The notes: generated by a model not told the origin, from the letters alone. 62,006 nucleotides of DNA from an uncultured Eubacterium sp. (GCA_910589665.1 CAJUTR010000016.1:1-62006); one strand, 5' to 3'; shown: positions 44,276 to 54,104, counted from the first letter of the stretch. Translations and numbers: made by a program.

Positions 44276-47200
44276 ATGGATGAACATAAATTTTGTTTTG
44301 TTATTTGTGCGAATAAAGAAAGAGACCTTGAAGAGTGCTTGTGGTATATCGACCGTCTTTCAGTGCCAGCGGGATATGAAAAGGAGACGGTTGTTATTCG
44401 TGGTGCTTCGTCCATGACCAGTGGATATAATCAGGCGCTGGATCAATCAGACGCAAAGTATAAGATTTATCTTCATCAGGATGTGCTAGTGGTAAATCAG
44501 GATATTCTTTCCGAAATACTGAAGATTTTTCAGGATGATTCAATCGGTATGATAGGGGTACTGGGAAGAAAAAGCTTTATGCCAGCAGCAGATTATACAG
44601 TTTCCTGGGATGCTGGAGGGGTAGGAGGCTGTAATATACAGGGGACATGGTATCATAGCTGGTGTGATGCGGGAAAAGAGTATATGGATGTGGTGGCAAT
44701 TGATGGGATGTTTATGGTAACACAGTATGATCTGTCGTGGGATGAGGAGAATTTTGATGGCTGGGATTTTTATGATATTTCCCAATCAGTAAATTTTTCC
44801 CGGGCAGGATACCGGCTGGTAGTGCCATGTGTCAGTTATGCGGATCAATGGTGTTTTCATGATTCTGGTCAGAGTGAATATTATGAATGGGATAGATACC
44901 GCAAAGTATTTTGTCATTTGTATGCGGCGGAACAGTATGTATATGAACCGCTGAAGTTTATAAGATTAAGTGAAGAGAGGTATGAGAAATGCCAGTTAGC
45001 TCGTGAGGCATTTGAGCGGGGAGATTATCTAACAGCGAGGCAATATATACAGGGGCTGTCAAATGGGCAACTAGATAGCAGTTGCAGTTATATGATGCTT
45101 TTTTTGTCTGTCATGGATGATGAAATGCGCATATTGGGAAAAACCACCTTTTCAGATCCAGAGAAGCTGTCGGTGTTTATCCATGAGTGGAATGAGACAA
45201 AGTTTATGTTACGGCGAATTTACTTTGGAACGGAAGATTCCGAACGGGCATGGCAGGTGGTACAGGATAAACTTTTAAACAATACGATATCAATGCGATT
45301 GCTTGTTATGGCGAGTAATATTTGTATGTTTGATGAGAAACGGCTCTTAAAAGAAGTTCGAGTTCGTTTTTGCAAGTTTATATACTCATTAATTGTAAAG
45401 GGGAAAATCGGGAAGGCAGAACAGTTGATGGTGCAGTTAAAAAATGAGGAATGTAGAAAACACGAGTATGCGCTGTTGAATTTAATTTCAGTATTTCGGA
45501 AAGATGAGAAAGGGATCATGCCTGCACTTTTGGGTTGTTATGAGAATGTAGAGAGATGGAACAGGCATTATATCCGATTGGAAAGATCTTGCAGGCAGAT
45601 CGAATTTGGTCATCCGAGAATATGTCAAGAAGAGATATATGACTATATTGTATCCACAGGGACACCGGATGCTCTGCTCTTAGATATTGTAAAAAAGGAT
45701 GCCTTGTATAAAAAGAAATTTTATGTAAACATAGCGAGGCTTTTTGCAGAAAATGAAGGTGAGGATTCTGTGCGGGCGACTCTGTTTACAGGGATGGCTC
45801 ACGAGGAGGAAGGGGACGAGGAACCGCAAGTTAATGAGCAGAAATTCTGTTTTATCATATGTGTGAACCGCGAGAATTATTTGAATGAGTGTATTTGGTA
45901 TCTAGACAGACTTATCGTTCCGGATGGGTATGAAAAAGAGCTCATTGTAATCAGAGGTGCATCCTCTATGGCAAATGGATATAATCGGGCAATGGCGCAA
46001 ACGGATGCAAAGTATAAGATATATTTGCAGCAGAATACATTTATTGTGAATCCGAATATTCTGTTCGAGCTACTTGAGTGTTTTCAGGATGCAGAGATAG
46101 GAATGGCAGGGGTATTGGGAATGAAACAAATTGTGCCATCGGCAGTGTACACGGAATGGGATTCAGGGGTGGCGGAAGTTTGCAATGGCGTTTCACCGAA
46201 AGTGTATTGCCATGTTGGGAAGGACAGAGAGAAATGGATGGATGTATCGGGAATTGACGGTATGTTTATGGCGACACAGTATGATATTCTTTGGGATGAA
46301 GAGAACTTTGATGGCTGGAGTTTTTATGACTTATCACAGTCCATGAATGTCAGACGGGCAGGATATCGTGTTGTGGTTCCTTTCGTGGAGTGGGATAAAA
46401 GATGGGTGCTCTATGATGGCAGACAAGCAGTTGATCGTGAATGGTTTAAATACCGAAAAATATTTTGCGGGATGTATGCTAGAGAAGGGCATACACATAC
46501 CGTGTTAGATGAGGAAACGAACAGAAAAGAAGTGGAAGGAAAGAAGCAGTATATTTTGGAGGTGTTTGAAAGTGGACGCTTCGAAATGGCAAGTAAATAT
46601 TTGAAGTGTTTCGATGAAAAGTATTTTGACGAGAAATTGTGTTATATTGCACTTTTTTTAGTGGTAAGGCAAGAGGAATTAAGTAAAACGGGATGTAGTT
46701 GCTTTCCAGAAGCATACTATTTTAAATATTTTACAATTGTGTATGATGAAGTGAAATTTCTTTTACGCAGGATGTATTTATTTCAGGATTTTTCAGTTTG
46801 GCAAACCGTACAGGAAAAGTTGTGTATGGGGAACATTACAATGAAGATGCTTCAGGTAATGACGTCTGCTTGTGTCTGCGATTCAAAAAAACTTTGGCGC
46901 CAGCTCCATACCCAGTATGAGGCTGCGATCCGTTCCTTTTTGCTACAGGGTGACTTACGTAATGTGCAGTTTTTGTTGTCGCAGCTGGATAAAGAACCAC
47001 GTGGGAAAATGGGAAATATATTATTGAGCTTGATTCAGGTTTTCCAAGCTGAGGCAGAGAGAGGAGTTGCGCCGACGGTTTTTGATTTGACTCAGGATGC
47101 CGACGGGTTGATGTCGCATTATGAGCATTTGAAACTTTATCTGAGGCGGCTGGAATTTTCTCTGCCGGCTGAATGCTGGCAGGAAATTTATGATTATATT

Positions 47201-47365
47201 ATGCAAACAAGTGTATCGGATTATTTGATCTTTCAGATATTCCAGGAGCATGTTTTTTACAAAAAAGAGTTTTGTCTGAATATGGCCAGATTGTTTGAAA
47301 TGTATGAAGGGAAGCAGTCGATACGGGCGGCATTATATATGCAGATAGCTGAGAGTGATAATTAG
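44276..47365 (+). CDS. tandem two-domain glycosyltransferase with a degenerate second domain
   Basis: A 1,029-residue paralogue of the first giant enzyme. GT domain 1 keeps the motif set: SMTSGYN, YLHQDVLVVN, FDGWDFYDISQS, CFHDSGQ. GT domain 2 (from about residue 519) starts with the same fold but changes the key positions: YLHQDV has become YLQQNT (residues 583-588) and FHDAGQ has become LYDGRQ. The presumed metal- or donor-binding Asp and the late His are lost, so this domain is probably inactive or structural. ATG 44276 has AAAGGA at nine bases. Confidence 0.78.
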   Translation: MDEHKFCFVICANKERDLEECLWYIDRLSVPAGYEKETVVIRGASSMTSGYNQALDQSDAKYKIYLHQDVLVVNQDILSEILKIFQDDSIGMIGVLGRKSFMPAADYTVSWDAGGVGGCNIQGTWYHSWCDAGKEYMDVVAIDGMFMVTQYDLSWDEENFDGWDFYDISQSVNFSRAGYRLVVPCVSYADQWCFHDSGQSEYYEWDRYRKVFCHLYAAEQYVYEPLKFIRLSEERYEKCQLAREAFERGDYLTARQYIQGLSNGQLDSSCSYMMLFLSVMDDEMRILGKTTFSDPEKLSVFIHEWNETKFMLRRIYFGTEDSERAWQVVQDKLLNNTISMRLLVMASNICMFDEKRLLKEVRVRFCKFIYSLIVKGKIGKAEQLMVQLKNEECRKHEYALLNLISVFRKDEKGIMPALLGCYENVERWNRHYIRLERSCRQIEFGHPRICQEEIYDYIVSTGTPDALLLDIVKKDALYKKKFYVNIARLFAENEGEDSVRATLFTGMAHEEEGDEEPQVNEQKFCFIICVNRENYLNECIWYLDRLIVPDGYEKELIVIRGASSMANGYNRAMAQTDAKYKIYLQQNTFIVNPNILFELLECFQDAEIGMAGVLGMKQIVPSAVYTEWDSGVAEVCNGVSPKVYCHVGKDREKWMDVSGIDGMFMATQYDILWDEENFDGWSFYDLSQSMNVRRAGYRVVVPFVEWDKRWVLYDGRQAVDREWFKYRKIFCGMYAREGHTHTVLDEETNRKEVEGKKQYILEVFESGRFEMASKYLKCFDEKYFDEKLCYIALFLVVRQEELSKTGCSCFPEAYYFKYFTIVYDEVKFLLRRMYLFQDFSVWQTVQEKLCMGNITMKMLQVMTSACVCDSKKLWRQLHTQYEAAIRSFLLQGDLRNVQFLLSQLDKEPRGKMGNILLSLIQVFQAEAERGVAPTVFDLTQDADGLMSHYEHLKLYLRRLEFSLPAECWQEIYDYIMQTSVSDYLIFQIFQEHVFYKKEFCLNMARLFEMYEGKQSIRAALYMQIAESDN

Positions 47366-47380
47366 AATTGGAGGATGGGT

Positions 47381-49456
47381 ATGGAAAAGGAAAGAAATTT
47401 GAGAGTGGAATATCTACAGCTGGTTTATGAGTACTGTACTGGTTTGAGAGAGGGTTTCTATGATGGAACGATGGGAATTACTGAAATTCATGGTGGTACA
47501 GGAGACATGCAGGAATTTGTACAAAATTTAAGGGGCATGCTGTTTCCGTATGAATATGAAAGTCAGAGAGAGGTGTTTGATACGTTCTATGACATGTGCG
47601 GGGCATGCGGTGATATGAATTTTATGCAGACGAATATGGAGTTATTTCTTTCTGTGCTGGAGCTGTTCATCCAAAGTGTCAAGACGCTTTGTGACGGGTA
47701 TAAAGACAACAAGCGTAAGTGTTCTTGCTGCGGGAAGGAAGTAATTTACAGTCCGCTGGCGGAGCATTATAATGAGATGTCAAAAAGATACGGTGCACAG
47801 ACGCACCAGCTTGAGACGTTAAACGAGGCGGAATATCTCTGTCCGGTTTGTGGCAGCAGCGATCGAGACCGTATGATCATTTCCTTTTTACAGAAGGCAG
47901 GATTGCCCCAGGCAGAAGAACACATGAAAGTGCTGCAGATCGCGCCGGCGGCAACCATTGAATCATGGATCCAGACATACTGTCCTCATGTGGATTATGA
48001 GACGACGGATCTGTACATGGATGGCGTGACATTTCAGTCAGATATCACGGATATGCACATGGTTGAGGATGAGACCTATGATCTAGTGATCTGTTCGCAT
48101 GTGCTGGAGCACGTGCAGGATGACAGAAAGGCGATGCGTGAACTAAAACGGGTATTGAAACCGAATGGACTTGTCGTATTTCTCGTTCCGATCAGTCTGG
48201 ATATGGAAGAGATTGATGAGGAATGGGGACTGCCGGAAGAGGAGAACTGGAGACGCTTCGGTCAGGGAGACCATTGCAGGCGATATGGAAAAAAGGGTCT
48301 TATGGAACGCTTGGAAGAGCAGGGTTTTTATGTGAATGCTCTTGGGAAAGATTATTTTGGAGAAGAAGTATTTGAACAGCTATCTTTGATCAATACGAGT
48401 ACGCTGTACGTACTTACGAAAGACAAGAGCGTGAAGCTGGATTTGAGTTTTGAGTATACGGTCGATGAAAAACTCCTGACAGAAGGTCCGCTTGTCAGTG
48501 TCATTCTTCCCGCATACAATCATGAAGAGTTTGTAGCGGATGCAATCGAGAGTGTGTTGAACCAGACCTATCAAAATATTGAATTTCTGGTGGCGGATGA
48601 TGCTTCCACGGATCACACGGCGGAGATCATAAAGAGGTATTCGGAACATCTTGCCGGAGAATTTTATTTTACTGAAAATGCAGGGGCAAGAGGACGATTT
48701 TTGAGGAAAAAGGCTACTGGTAAATATATTGCACTAGCAAGTTCAGATGATTTCTGGGAACCGGATAAGCTGGCGCTTCAAGTCGATTATTTGGAAAAAC
48801 ATGACGATGTTGCTGCCTGCTTTACCTGGTGTTCTTATGTGGATGAAAATAAGTGTGAGTTAAACGAAAAGAGATTTATACAAAAAAACAGAACACGCTA
48901 TGAGTGGATGAGTTATTTTTGGGAGAATGATAATGTCCTGTGCCATCCTTCTATACTGATCCGAAGAGAAGAGTATATCCAGCTCATTGATGTAGGCAAT
49001 GGCTATCGCCAAATACCAGATATGTATATGTGGATGGAACTGGTACAACATGCGGATATCCATATTATACCAAAAATGTTAGTCAAGATGACTAGATTTA
49101 TGAACGATAAAGCGGACAATACGAGTTTAAATACAGACAAGAATGGTCTGAGACATATGATTGAGTTAGACGGATGCTGGAATTCAGTCATCCGCAAGAT
49201 GGATGGCGAATTCTTTTCGAAGGCATTTCATGATAAGATGATACATCCCGAAGCGAAAGAGGAGCCGGCGATCACCTGTGAAAAATTTTTCTTGATGATC
49301 GGGAGTGGAAGATGGTGGATGCAGGCGAATGCCATCAGGTTTTTTCAGGAGGTATATGATGATGAGGCTGTGAGGGAGTGTTTTGCGGATCAATATTCTT
49401 TTACGGTAAAGATGTTTTGGGAAATTATGCTGGAAAGAGGGTACGCGTTATTGTGA
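47381..49456 (+). CDS. methyltransferase-glycosyltransferase fusion
   Basis: A 691-residue multidomain protein. Residues 1-110 are helical; residues 114-156 hold two CxxC pairs (CSCC, CPVC) that probably bind zinc. Residues 180-340 form a class I SAM-dependent methyltransferase (VLQIAPAATIESW, then DLVICSHVLEHVQDDRKAM). Residues 370-600 are a GT2 glycosyltransferase (VSVILPAYNHEEFVADAIES, ADDASTDHT, ASSDDFW). The likely job is adding a sugar and methylating it or its neighbour. ATG 47381 lies six bases after GGAGG; ATG 47375 overlaps it. Confidence 0.87.
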   Translation: MEKERNLRVEYLQLVYEYCTGLREGFYDGTMGITEIHGGTGDMQEFVQNLRGMLFPYEYESQREVFDTFYDMCGACGDMNFMQTNMELFLSVLELFIQSVKTLCDGYKDNKRKCSCCGKEVIYSPLAEHYNEMSKRYGAQTHQLETLNEAEYLCPVCGSSDRDRMIISFLQKAGLPQAEEHMKVLQIAPAATIESWIQTYCPHVDYETTDLYMDGVTFQSDITDMHMVEDETYDLVICSHVLEHVQDDRKAMRELKRVLKPNGLVVFLVPISLDMEEIDEEWGLPEEENWRRFGQGDHCRRYGKKGLMERLEEQGFYVNALGKDYFGEEVFEQLSLINTSTLYVLTKDKSVKLDLSFEYTVDEKLLTEGPLVSVILPAYNHEEFVADAIESVLNQTYQNIEFLVADDASTDHTAEIIKRYSEHLAGEFYFTENAGARGRFLRKKATGKYIALASSDDFWEPDKLALQVDYLEKHDDVAACFTWCSYVDENKCELNEKRFIQKNRTRYEWMSYFWENDNVLCHPSILIRREEYIQLIDVGNGYRQIPDMYMWMELVQHADIHIIPKMLVKMTRFMNDKADNTSLNTDKNGLRHMIELDGCWNSVIRKMDGEFFSKAFHDKMIHPEAKEEPAITCEKFFLMIGSGRWWMQANAIRFFQEVYDDEAVRECFADQYSFTVKMFWEIMLERGYALL

Positions 49457-50427
49457 AAGAAGAAGGTAAAAACCAAAAAGTTTTGGTATTGGGGGCTTTG
49501 GGGGATGAAGTTCCTCTTGTTAAGAAATTTCAGGAGAAAGGATACAAGGTACTCGTTGCTGGTGCAGGTGCGCAATTTCCATGCAGCAGAATTGCCGATC
49601 ATTTTTATGATGTAGATATACGAGATAAAAGTGAACTGCTCAAAATAGCGAGGAAGGAAAATATTATCGCTGTTGCATCTAATGTTGTAAGCATTGCGGT
49701 GGAATCTACGGCTTGGTTAGCAGAACAACTTGATTTACCGGGTATCGGTTATGATATTGCACGTGGTTTTACGAATAAGGCTCTCATGAGAGAGAGGGCA
49801 CAAGCGGGCGGTGTGCCTGTTCCATCATTTAAGTGGGTAAAAACGAAAGAAGAAGCGATTGCTTTTGCTAACAAGGAGGGATTTCCACTAGTTATGAAGC
49901 CGATAGATGGAAATTCCTCGAAAGGAGTCATTCGTGTAGATCGTATGGAAGAGATTGAGAGGAAGTTTGATGAAAGCGTCTCATTTTCTTTGAATGACTT
50001 TGGAGTTATTATAGAGGGTTTTATAGAGGGACAGGAATATATTGTGGATGGGTTTTCTGTAGATGGAGAGTGTATTAGTACGGATGTTGCTCATAAAAAG
50101 CATTTTAAATTAAAAGACAAGTTTGTATCCAAAGCTGTTATTATTCAGGATGCTTTGCATTGTAATACGGAAATTGAGAAAAAATTGCTGGAGGCTCATA
50201 AAATGACAGTGGAGGCCTTAGGATTACCCTACGGTCCGACACACGGAGAATATATTTTCTGTCCCAAAGATGGGAAAGTGTATTTGGTTGAAGTGGCAGC
50301 GAGAGGAGGAGGGATCCGTTTATCTTCTGATATGATACCTTTGGCTACAGGAATAGATATAAGTTCATTAATCGTGAAGTACTCTTTGGGGGGAGTGGTG
50401 AAAAAAGAAACGCTTTCATTAAGATAA
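49453..50427 (+). CDS. ATP-grasp enzyme
   Basis: A 324-residue ATP-grasp protein that would activate a carboxylate as acyl-phosphate and join it to an amine or thiol. Motifs: LVMKPIDGNSSKGVIRV (ATP loop), GQEYIVDGFSVDGE and VYLVEVAARGGGIRLSSD (metal-binding acid near the end). The start is GTG at 49453, overlapping the previous stop, with a distant AGAGG; an upstream ATG in that frame lies well inside the preceding gene. A ligase beside an aminotransferase suggests acylation of a sugar amine. Its C-terminus is directly followed by a foreign fragment, so the true end may be altered. Confidence 0.82.
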   Translation: MKEEGKNQKVLVLGALGDEVPLVKKFQEKGYKVLVAGAGAQFPCSRIADHFYDVDIRDKSELLKIARKENIIAVASNVVSIAVESTAWLAEQLDLPGIGYDIARGFTNKALMRERAQAGGVPVPSFKWVKTKEEAIAFANKEGFPLVMKPIDGNSSKGVIRVDRMEEIERKFDESVSFSLNDFGVIIEGFIEGQEYIVDGFSVDGECISTDVAHKKHFKLKDKFVSKAVIIQDALHCNTEIEKKLLEAHKMTVEALGLPYGPTHGEYIFCPKDGKVYLVEVAARGGGIRLSSDMIPLATGIDISSLIVKYSLGGVVKKETLSLR

Positions 50428-50698
50428 AAAGAAACCAACAGAGACAGCGATGATGCTTGCACAAATGATAGGAAAAGATCGAACAGAGATCCACTCAATA
50501 CGCATGGATGGATATATTGGGTTTCATGAAGTTACAATAACAGATGGAATCGAACGAATCACTCTTTGTCATGAATCATTATCCCGGCAGGCCTTCGCCA
50601 ATGGCGCAATACTTGCAGCGGAATTTATAGAGGGAAAAACAGGTTTCTTTCTGATGAAGGATGTTATAAATGAGTTAGAGGATATAAATGTGACATAA
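50423..50698 (+). pseudogene. C-terminal fragment of a DapB-like reductase
   Basis: This open frame, starting just at the end of the ATP-grasp gene, encodes KPTETAMMLAQMIG, then IHSIRMDGYIGFHEVTI and ERITLCHESLSRQAFANGAI, ending FFLMKDVIN. These match in order the substrate-binding C-terminal half of 4-hydroxy-tetrahydrodipicolinate reductase (K-x-D-x-P-S-G-T-A, IR..G..GEH.V.F, E.H.A.SR..FA.GA). The NAD(P)-binding half is missing. The ATG at 50450 has no ribosome site. The fragment therefore looks like a deletion remnant. Whether it came from lysine synthesis or from a glycan pathway relative is unknown. Confidence 0.6.
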
Positions 50699-50744
50699 CG
50701 GATAGACGGATGACTGGAATTTCATGAAAGATGGAGGCTATGGT

Positions 50745-51575
50745 ATGTATAAGAACCTGATTACATTATATGGGGTGCCAAGAACGGGAACTACCTGGTT
50801 GGGACAGATTTTTGATAGTTGTCCGGAGGTGGTATATCGATATCAGCCCTTGTTTTCCTATCGGTTTAAGAACAGAATAAAAATGGAGGATTCCAAGGAA
50901 GAGATTACAAAGTTTTTTGAAGAATTGTATCTGGAATGCGATGATGCTTTTTTGAACCAGACAGAACAGCGGAAAATGGGACTTTGTCCAATCTTCGAGA
51001 ATAAAGATCAGGAAGGGGATATTTTGGTATATAAAGAAGTCCGTTATCTGTATTCGATCCCCCTTTTGTTAAAGTTATTTGATGATATTAAGGTAATAGG
51101 TATTGTGAGAAATCCCATTCATGTGCTGGAATCCTGGATGAATGCCCCTTCCGAATATAAAGATTTTTGGAAGATTGATGAAGAGTGGAAGTTTGCTCAG
51201 AGTAAAAATGAATATCGACCAGAAAATTATTATGGTTATGTCAAGTGGAAAGAATGTATAAAAATGTTTTGGGATATGCAGAATGAATACCCTGATAACT
51301 TTATGATTGTTCGTTATGAGGATTTATTCGAAAATTCGATAGCGAAAACAAAGGAATTGTTTTCATTTGCAAGTATGCCTTTTGACAGACAGACAGAAGA
51401 GTTTATTATAAATTCCCAAAGCAGAACCGTGGATCATGCTTACAGTGTATATCGGGTAAAGTCTGAAAAGAGGGAGAGGAAACTTGTTCTGTCAGAGAAA
51501 ATTAAAGCAAAGATTTATCAGGACTTACAAGAGTTTGACGAGGCTCGTTTGTTGGGATATGGAGAAGAATCATGA
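50745..51575 (+). CDS. PAPS-dependent sulfotransferase
   Basis: A 276-residue sulfotransferase. The 5'-phosphosulfate loop PRTGTTW occupies residues 12-18 (YGVPRTGTTWLGQIF), and the 3'-phosphate site appears as IGIVRNPIHVLESW. Such enzymes move sulfate from PAPS to a hydroxyl of a sugar, lipid or peptide. ATG 50745 lies seven bases after ATGGAGG. It overlaps the next gene by four bases. In this island it would sulfate a glycan; sulfated flagellin glycans are not something I can cite as known. Confidence 0.85.
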   Translation: MYKNLITLYGVPRTGTTWLGQIFDSCPEVVYRYQPLFSYRFKNRIKMEDSKEEITKFFEELYLECDDAFLNQTEQRKMGLCPIFENKDQEGDILVYKEVRYLYSIPLLLKLFDDIKVIGIVRNPIHVLESWMNAPSEYKDFWKIDEEWKFAQSKNEYRPENYYGYVKWKECIKMFWDMQNEYPDNFMIVRYEDLFENSIAKTKELFSFASMPFDRQTEEFIINSQSRTVDHAYSVYRVKSEKRERKLVLSEKIKAKIYQDLQEFDEARLLGYGEES

Positions 51576-52282
51576 AGAAAGTAGGAATAATGCAGCCTTA
51601 TATTTTTTCATATATCGGTTACTGGCAGCTGATACATGCTGTTGATATATTTGTGGTTTTAGATGATGTTAATTTTATTACCAGAGGATATATTAACCGG
51701 AATTCCATTTTGGTAAATGGTATGGAATACAAATTTTCAATTCCGGTCAGAAAATGTTCACAAAATAAGCTGATTTGTGAAAGTGAGTTGTGCTTTACGA
51801 AACAGGAGAGGGAAAAGTTTTTAAAGATGATTTTCATGGCGTATAAAAAGGCGCCAGAGTTTGAAAAGGTGTATCCGGTTTTAGAAATGATTATAAACCA
51901 TGATACTCAGGATGTAACGGAGTTTATCATTTACAGCATTCAGAAAATATGCGAGTATCTATTTATTGAAACAGAGATATGCAGGTCGATGGAACTGAAG
52001 AAAAATAATAAGTTGAGAGCGCAGGAAAGGATCCTAGAAATATGCAGGGTACTCGGTGCAGATACTTATATCAATCCGTGTGGGGGATATGAGTTATATT
52101 CGCAGGAACGTTTTCAAAGAGAGCATATGGATCTCTACTTTTTGTCACCCAAAATGTCTGAAATAACGTATCAGCAATTTGCCAATTCATTTATTCCTAA
52201 TCTTTCTATTATTGATATGCTCATGTTTAATTCTGTAGAGAAAATAAAGTTCTTTTTAGAGAAATATGAGTTGATCAAATAG
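51572..52282 (+). CDS. WbqC-like family protein
   Basis: A 236-residue protein of the WbqC family, found in polysaccharide loci and of uncertain biochemistry. Typical opening: KVGIMQPYIFSYIGYWQLI, DIFVVLDDVNFITRGYINRN. The remainder includes ADTYINPCGGYELY, where the family's conserved Asn and Gly occur. It overlaps the sulfotransferase by the ATGA junction, so the two are coupled. Often found beside sugar aminotransferases, which suggests a role in modifying the amino group. Confidence 0.87.
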   Translation: MKKVGIMQPYIFSYIGYWQLIHAVDIFVVLDDVNFITRGYINRNSILVNGMEYKFSIPVRKCSQNKLICESELCFTKQEREKFLKMIFMAYKKAPEFEKVYPVLEMIINHDTQDVTEFIIYSIQKICEYLFIETEICRSMELKKNNKLRAQERILEICRVLGADTYINPCGGYELYSQERFQREHMDLYFLSPKMSEITYQQFANSFIPNLSIIDMLMFNSVEKIKFFLEKYELIK

Positions 52283-52365
52283 TTAATGTTGTCTTGTTCG
52301 CTTGCATTTATAACATTATTTGATGATTGGTCTGAACAATAAGAAGAGTAAGGAGAATATGAGAA

Positions 52366-54099
52366 ATGTTGGAACAACTATTGAAATTTGCGACCGAAGA
52401 GCGCTGGGAAGAGGCAAGAGAACTTGGGGAGCAGTTAAGAAGGCAGGGAGAGGAGTCGGAGACATTTTTTATATTGTTTGCGACGATCTGCGGAGTGTTT
52501 GGCGAGGATTTGATGGAGTACGAACATATAATCTGCGGGCTTCAGAAGTATCCTCTGAATCATGAGTTATATTTTATGCTGGGAAATTACTATTTAGGCC
52601 ATCAAAAGAGTAATCTAGCGTTTCTTTGCTTTGAACAGGCGGGGCATTTTTGTGAAGATCCGTCAGATGTGATCCTGATTCGGGAGAATATGAAAGTTGC
52701 GGCAAGTCAGCCTGAGTTTTGTGTAAATCCGGTGTCGGTAATCATTTCGGTTCAGTCCGGTGGTTCAGTATTGCATGAATGCTTGGGATGTATCAATGAA
52801 CACCTTTCAGGGATTTCATATGAGACTTTAGTGGTAGACAATCTGTGTTTAGGACAGGAAATTGCGTGGGTGGAACAATTTGAATATACAAAAGTGATTA
52901 CTTGTGAGAGGGAGGCTGATTTTGCGGAAAGTGTCAATATCGGTGTAAAGTCTTCAGGCATCGGGAATGATATATATCTGCTGACGGATGATGCGCTTCT
53001 TATGCCGAATGCTCTGTTTTGGCTTCGTATGTGTCTGTATGAGAGGAGGACCGTTGGTGCAGCTGGTGGAGTATCCAATGCGAGAGGCTGGCAGAGTCTT
53101 GTGCTTCCGTGCCAGACAGTGAACGAATATGCTGTGGAAGCACGGAAGATAAATGTTCCAGGCAATTGTGTATATGAGAATAAACTATGGCTGGATGGTC
53201 TGTCATTACTGATAAAGAGAAAGGCGATTGACGATGTGGGGCTTTTTGAAAGCGGGGCGGCTGGACATCTTTATTCGTGTATTGATTTTGGCATGAAACT
53301 AGCTAGAGCAGAGTATGAAGCTGTATTATGTTATAACAGCTTTATTTATTCGACGAGTATGGATCGCATAAATTCCCTGGTTCAGGAGGATTTCGATCGT
53401 CTAGTATGTAAATGGAAATTTGCTCCTTCTTATTATTCTACCAGCCGTACGGATATTTTGGAAAAGATCATGAGACCGCAAAAGGATGAAATTCGGGTGC
53501 TGGAAGTAGGCTGCGGGTGTGGTGCCACGTTGGCTGCAATCCGCCGCCGTTACCCAAATGCACATGTTTGTGGAATTGAACTGGTGGAGGAAGTGGCCGT
53601 ATATGGAACATATATGGCAGATATTTTGGTGGGAGATATCGAGGTGATGGATCTGCCGTATGAGAGGCATGAATTCGATTACATTATTTTTGGCGATGTG
53701 TTGGAACACTTGCGGCAGCCGGAGCGGGTCGTACAGCGGATAAAGAAGTATTTAAGACCGGATGGCAGATTATTGGCGAGTATTCCTAATTTGATGAATA
53801 TTGAAGTGATCGTGTCCCTTTTGAAGGGGAATTTTACGTACCGGAACGAGGGGATTTTAGACCGTACGCATATACATTTTTTTACATTGCGAGAAATCCG
53901 GCGCATGTTTGAGGAAGCTGGTTATATCCTGACAGATATCCAGGTGAGGAATTTCAGGGAGGGAATATTAGAAAACACGCGGGAGAATGAGAGGATCATA
54001 GAACAACTGTACCAAATAGAGGGTATCGCAGAGAGATTGGAATTTGAGGTTTATCAATATCTGATCGAGGCCGCACTCTCAGAGGAAGGGAAAGGATAG
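52366..54099 (+). CDS. TPR-glycosyltransferase-methyltransferase fusion
   Basis: A 577-residue protein. Residues 1-115 are TPR-like helices, residues 122-330 a GT2 fold (VSVIISVQSGGSVLHECL, LLTDDALLMPNALFW), and residues 375-500 a class I SAM methyltransferase (IRVLEVGCGCGATLAAIRRR, DYIIFGDVLEHLRQPERV). Domain order is the reverse of the other fusion in this island. GGAG is about ten bases before the ATG. Its last bases adjoin the first of three LicD genes. Confidence 0.87.
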   Translation: MLEQLLKFATEERWEEARELGEQLRRQGEESETFFILFATICGVFGEDLMEYEHIICGLQKYPLNHELYFMLGNYYLGHQKSNLAFLCFEQAGHFCEDPSDVILIRENMKVAASQPEFCVNPVSVIISVQSGGSVLHECLGCINEHLSGISYETLVVDNLCLGQEIAWVEQFEYTKVITCEREADFAESVNIGVKSSGIGNDIYLLTDDALLMPNALFWLRMCLYERRTVGAAGGVSNARGWQSLVLPCQTVNEYAVEARKINVPGNCVYENKLWLDGLSLLIKRKAIDDVGLFESGAAGHLYSCIDFGMKLARAEYEAVLCYNSFIYSTSMDRINSLVQEDFDRLVCKWKFAPSYYSTSRTDILEKIMRPQKDEIRVLEVGCGCGATLAAIRRRYPNAHVCGIELVEEVAVYGTYMADILVGDIEVMDLPYERHEFDYIIFGDVLEHLRQPERVVQRIKKYLRPDGRLLASIPNLMNIEVIVSLLKGNFTYRNEGILDRTHIHFFTLREIRRMFEEAGYILTDIQVRNFREGILENTRENERIIEQLYQIEGIAERLEFEVYQYLIEAALSEEGKG

Positions 54100-54104
54100 T
54101 GGAG

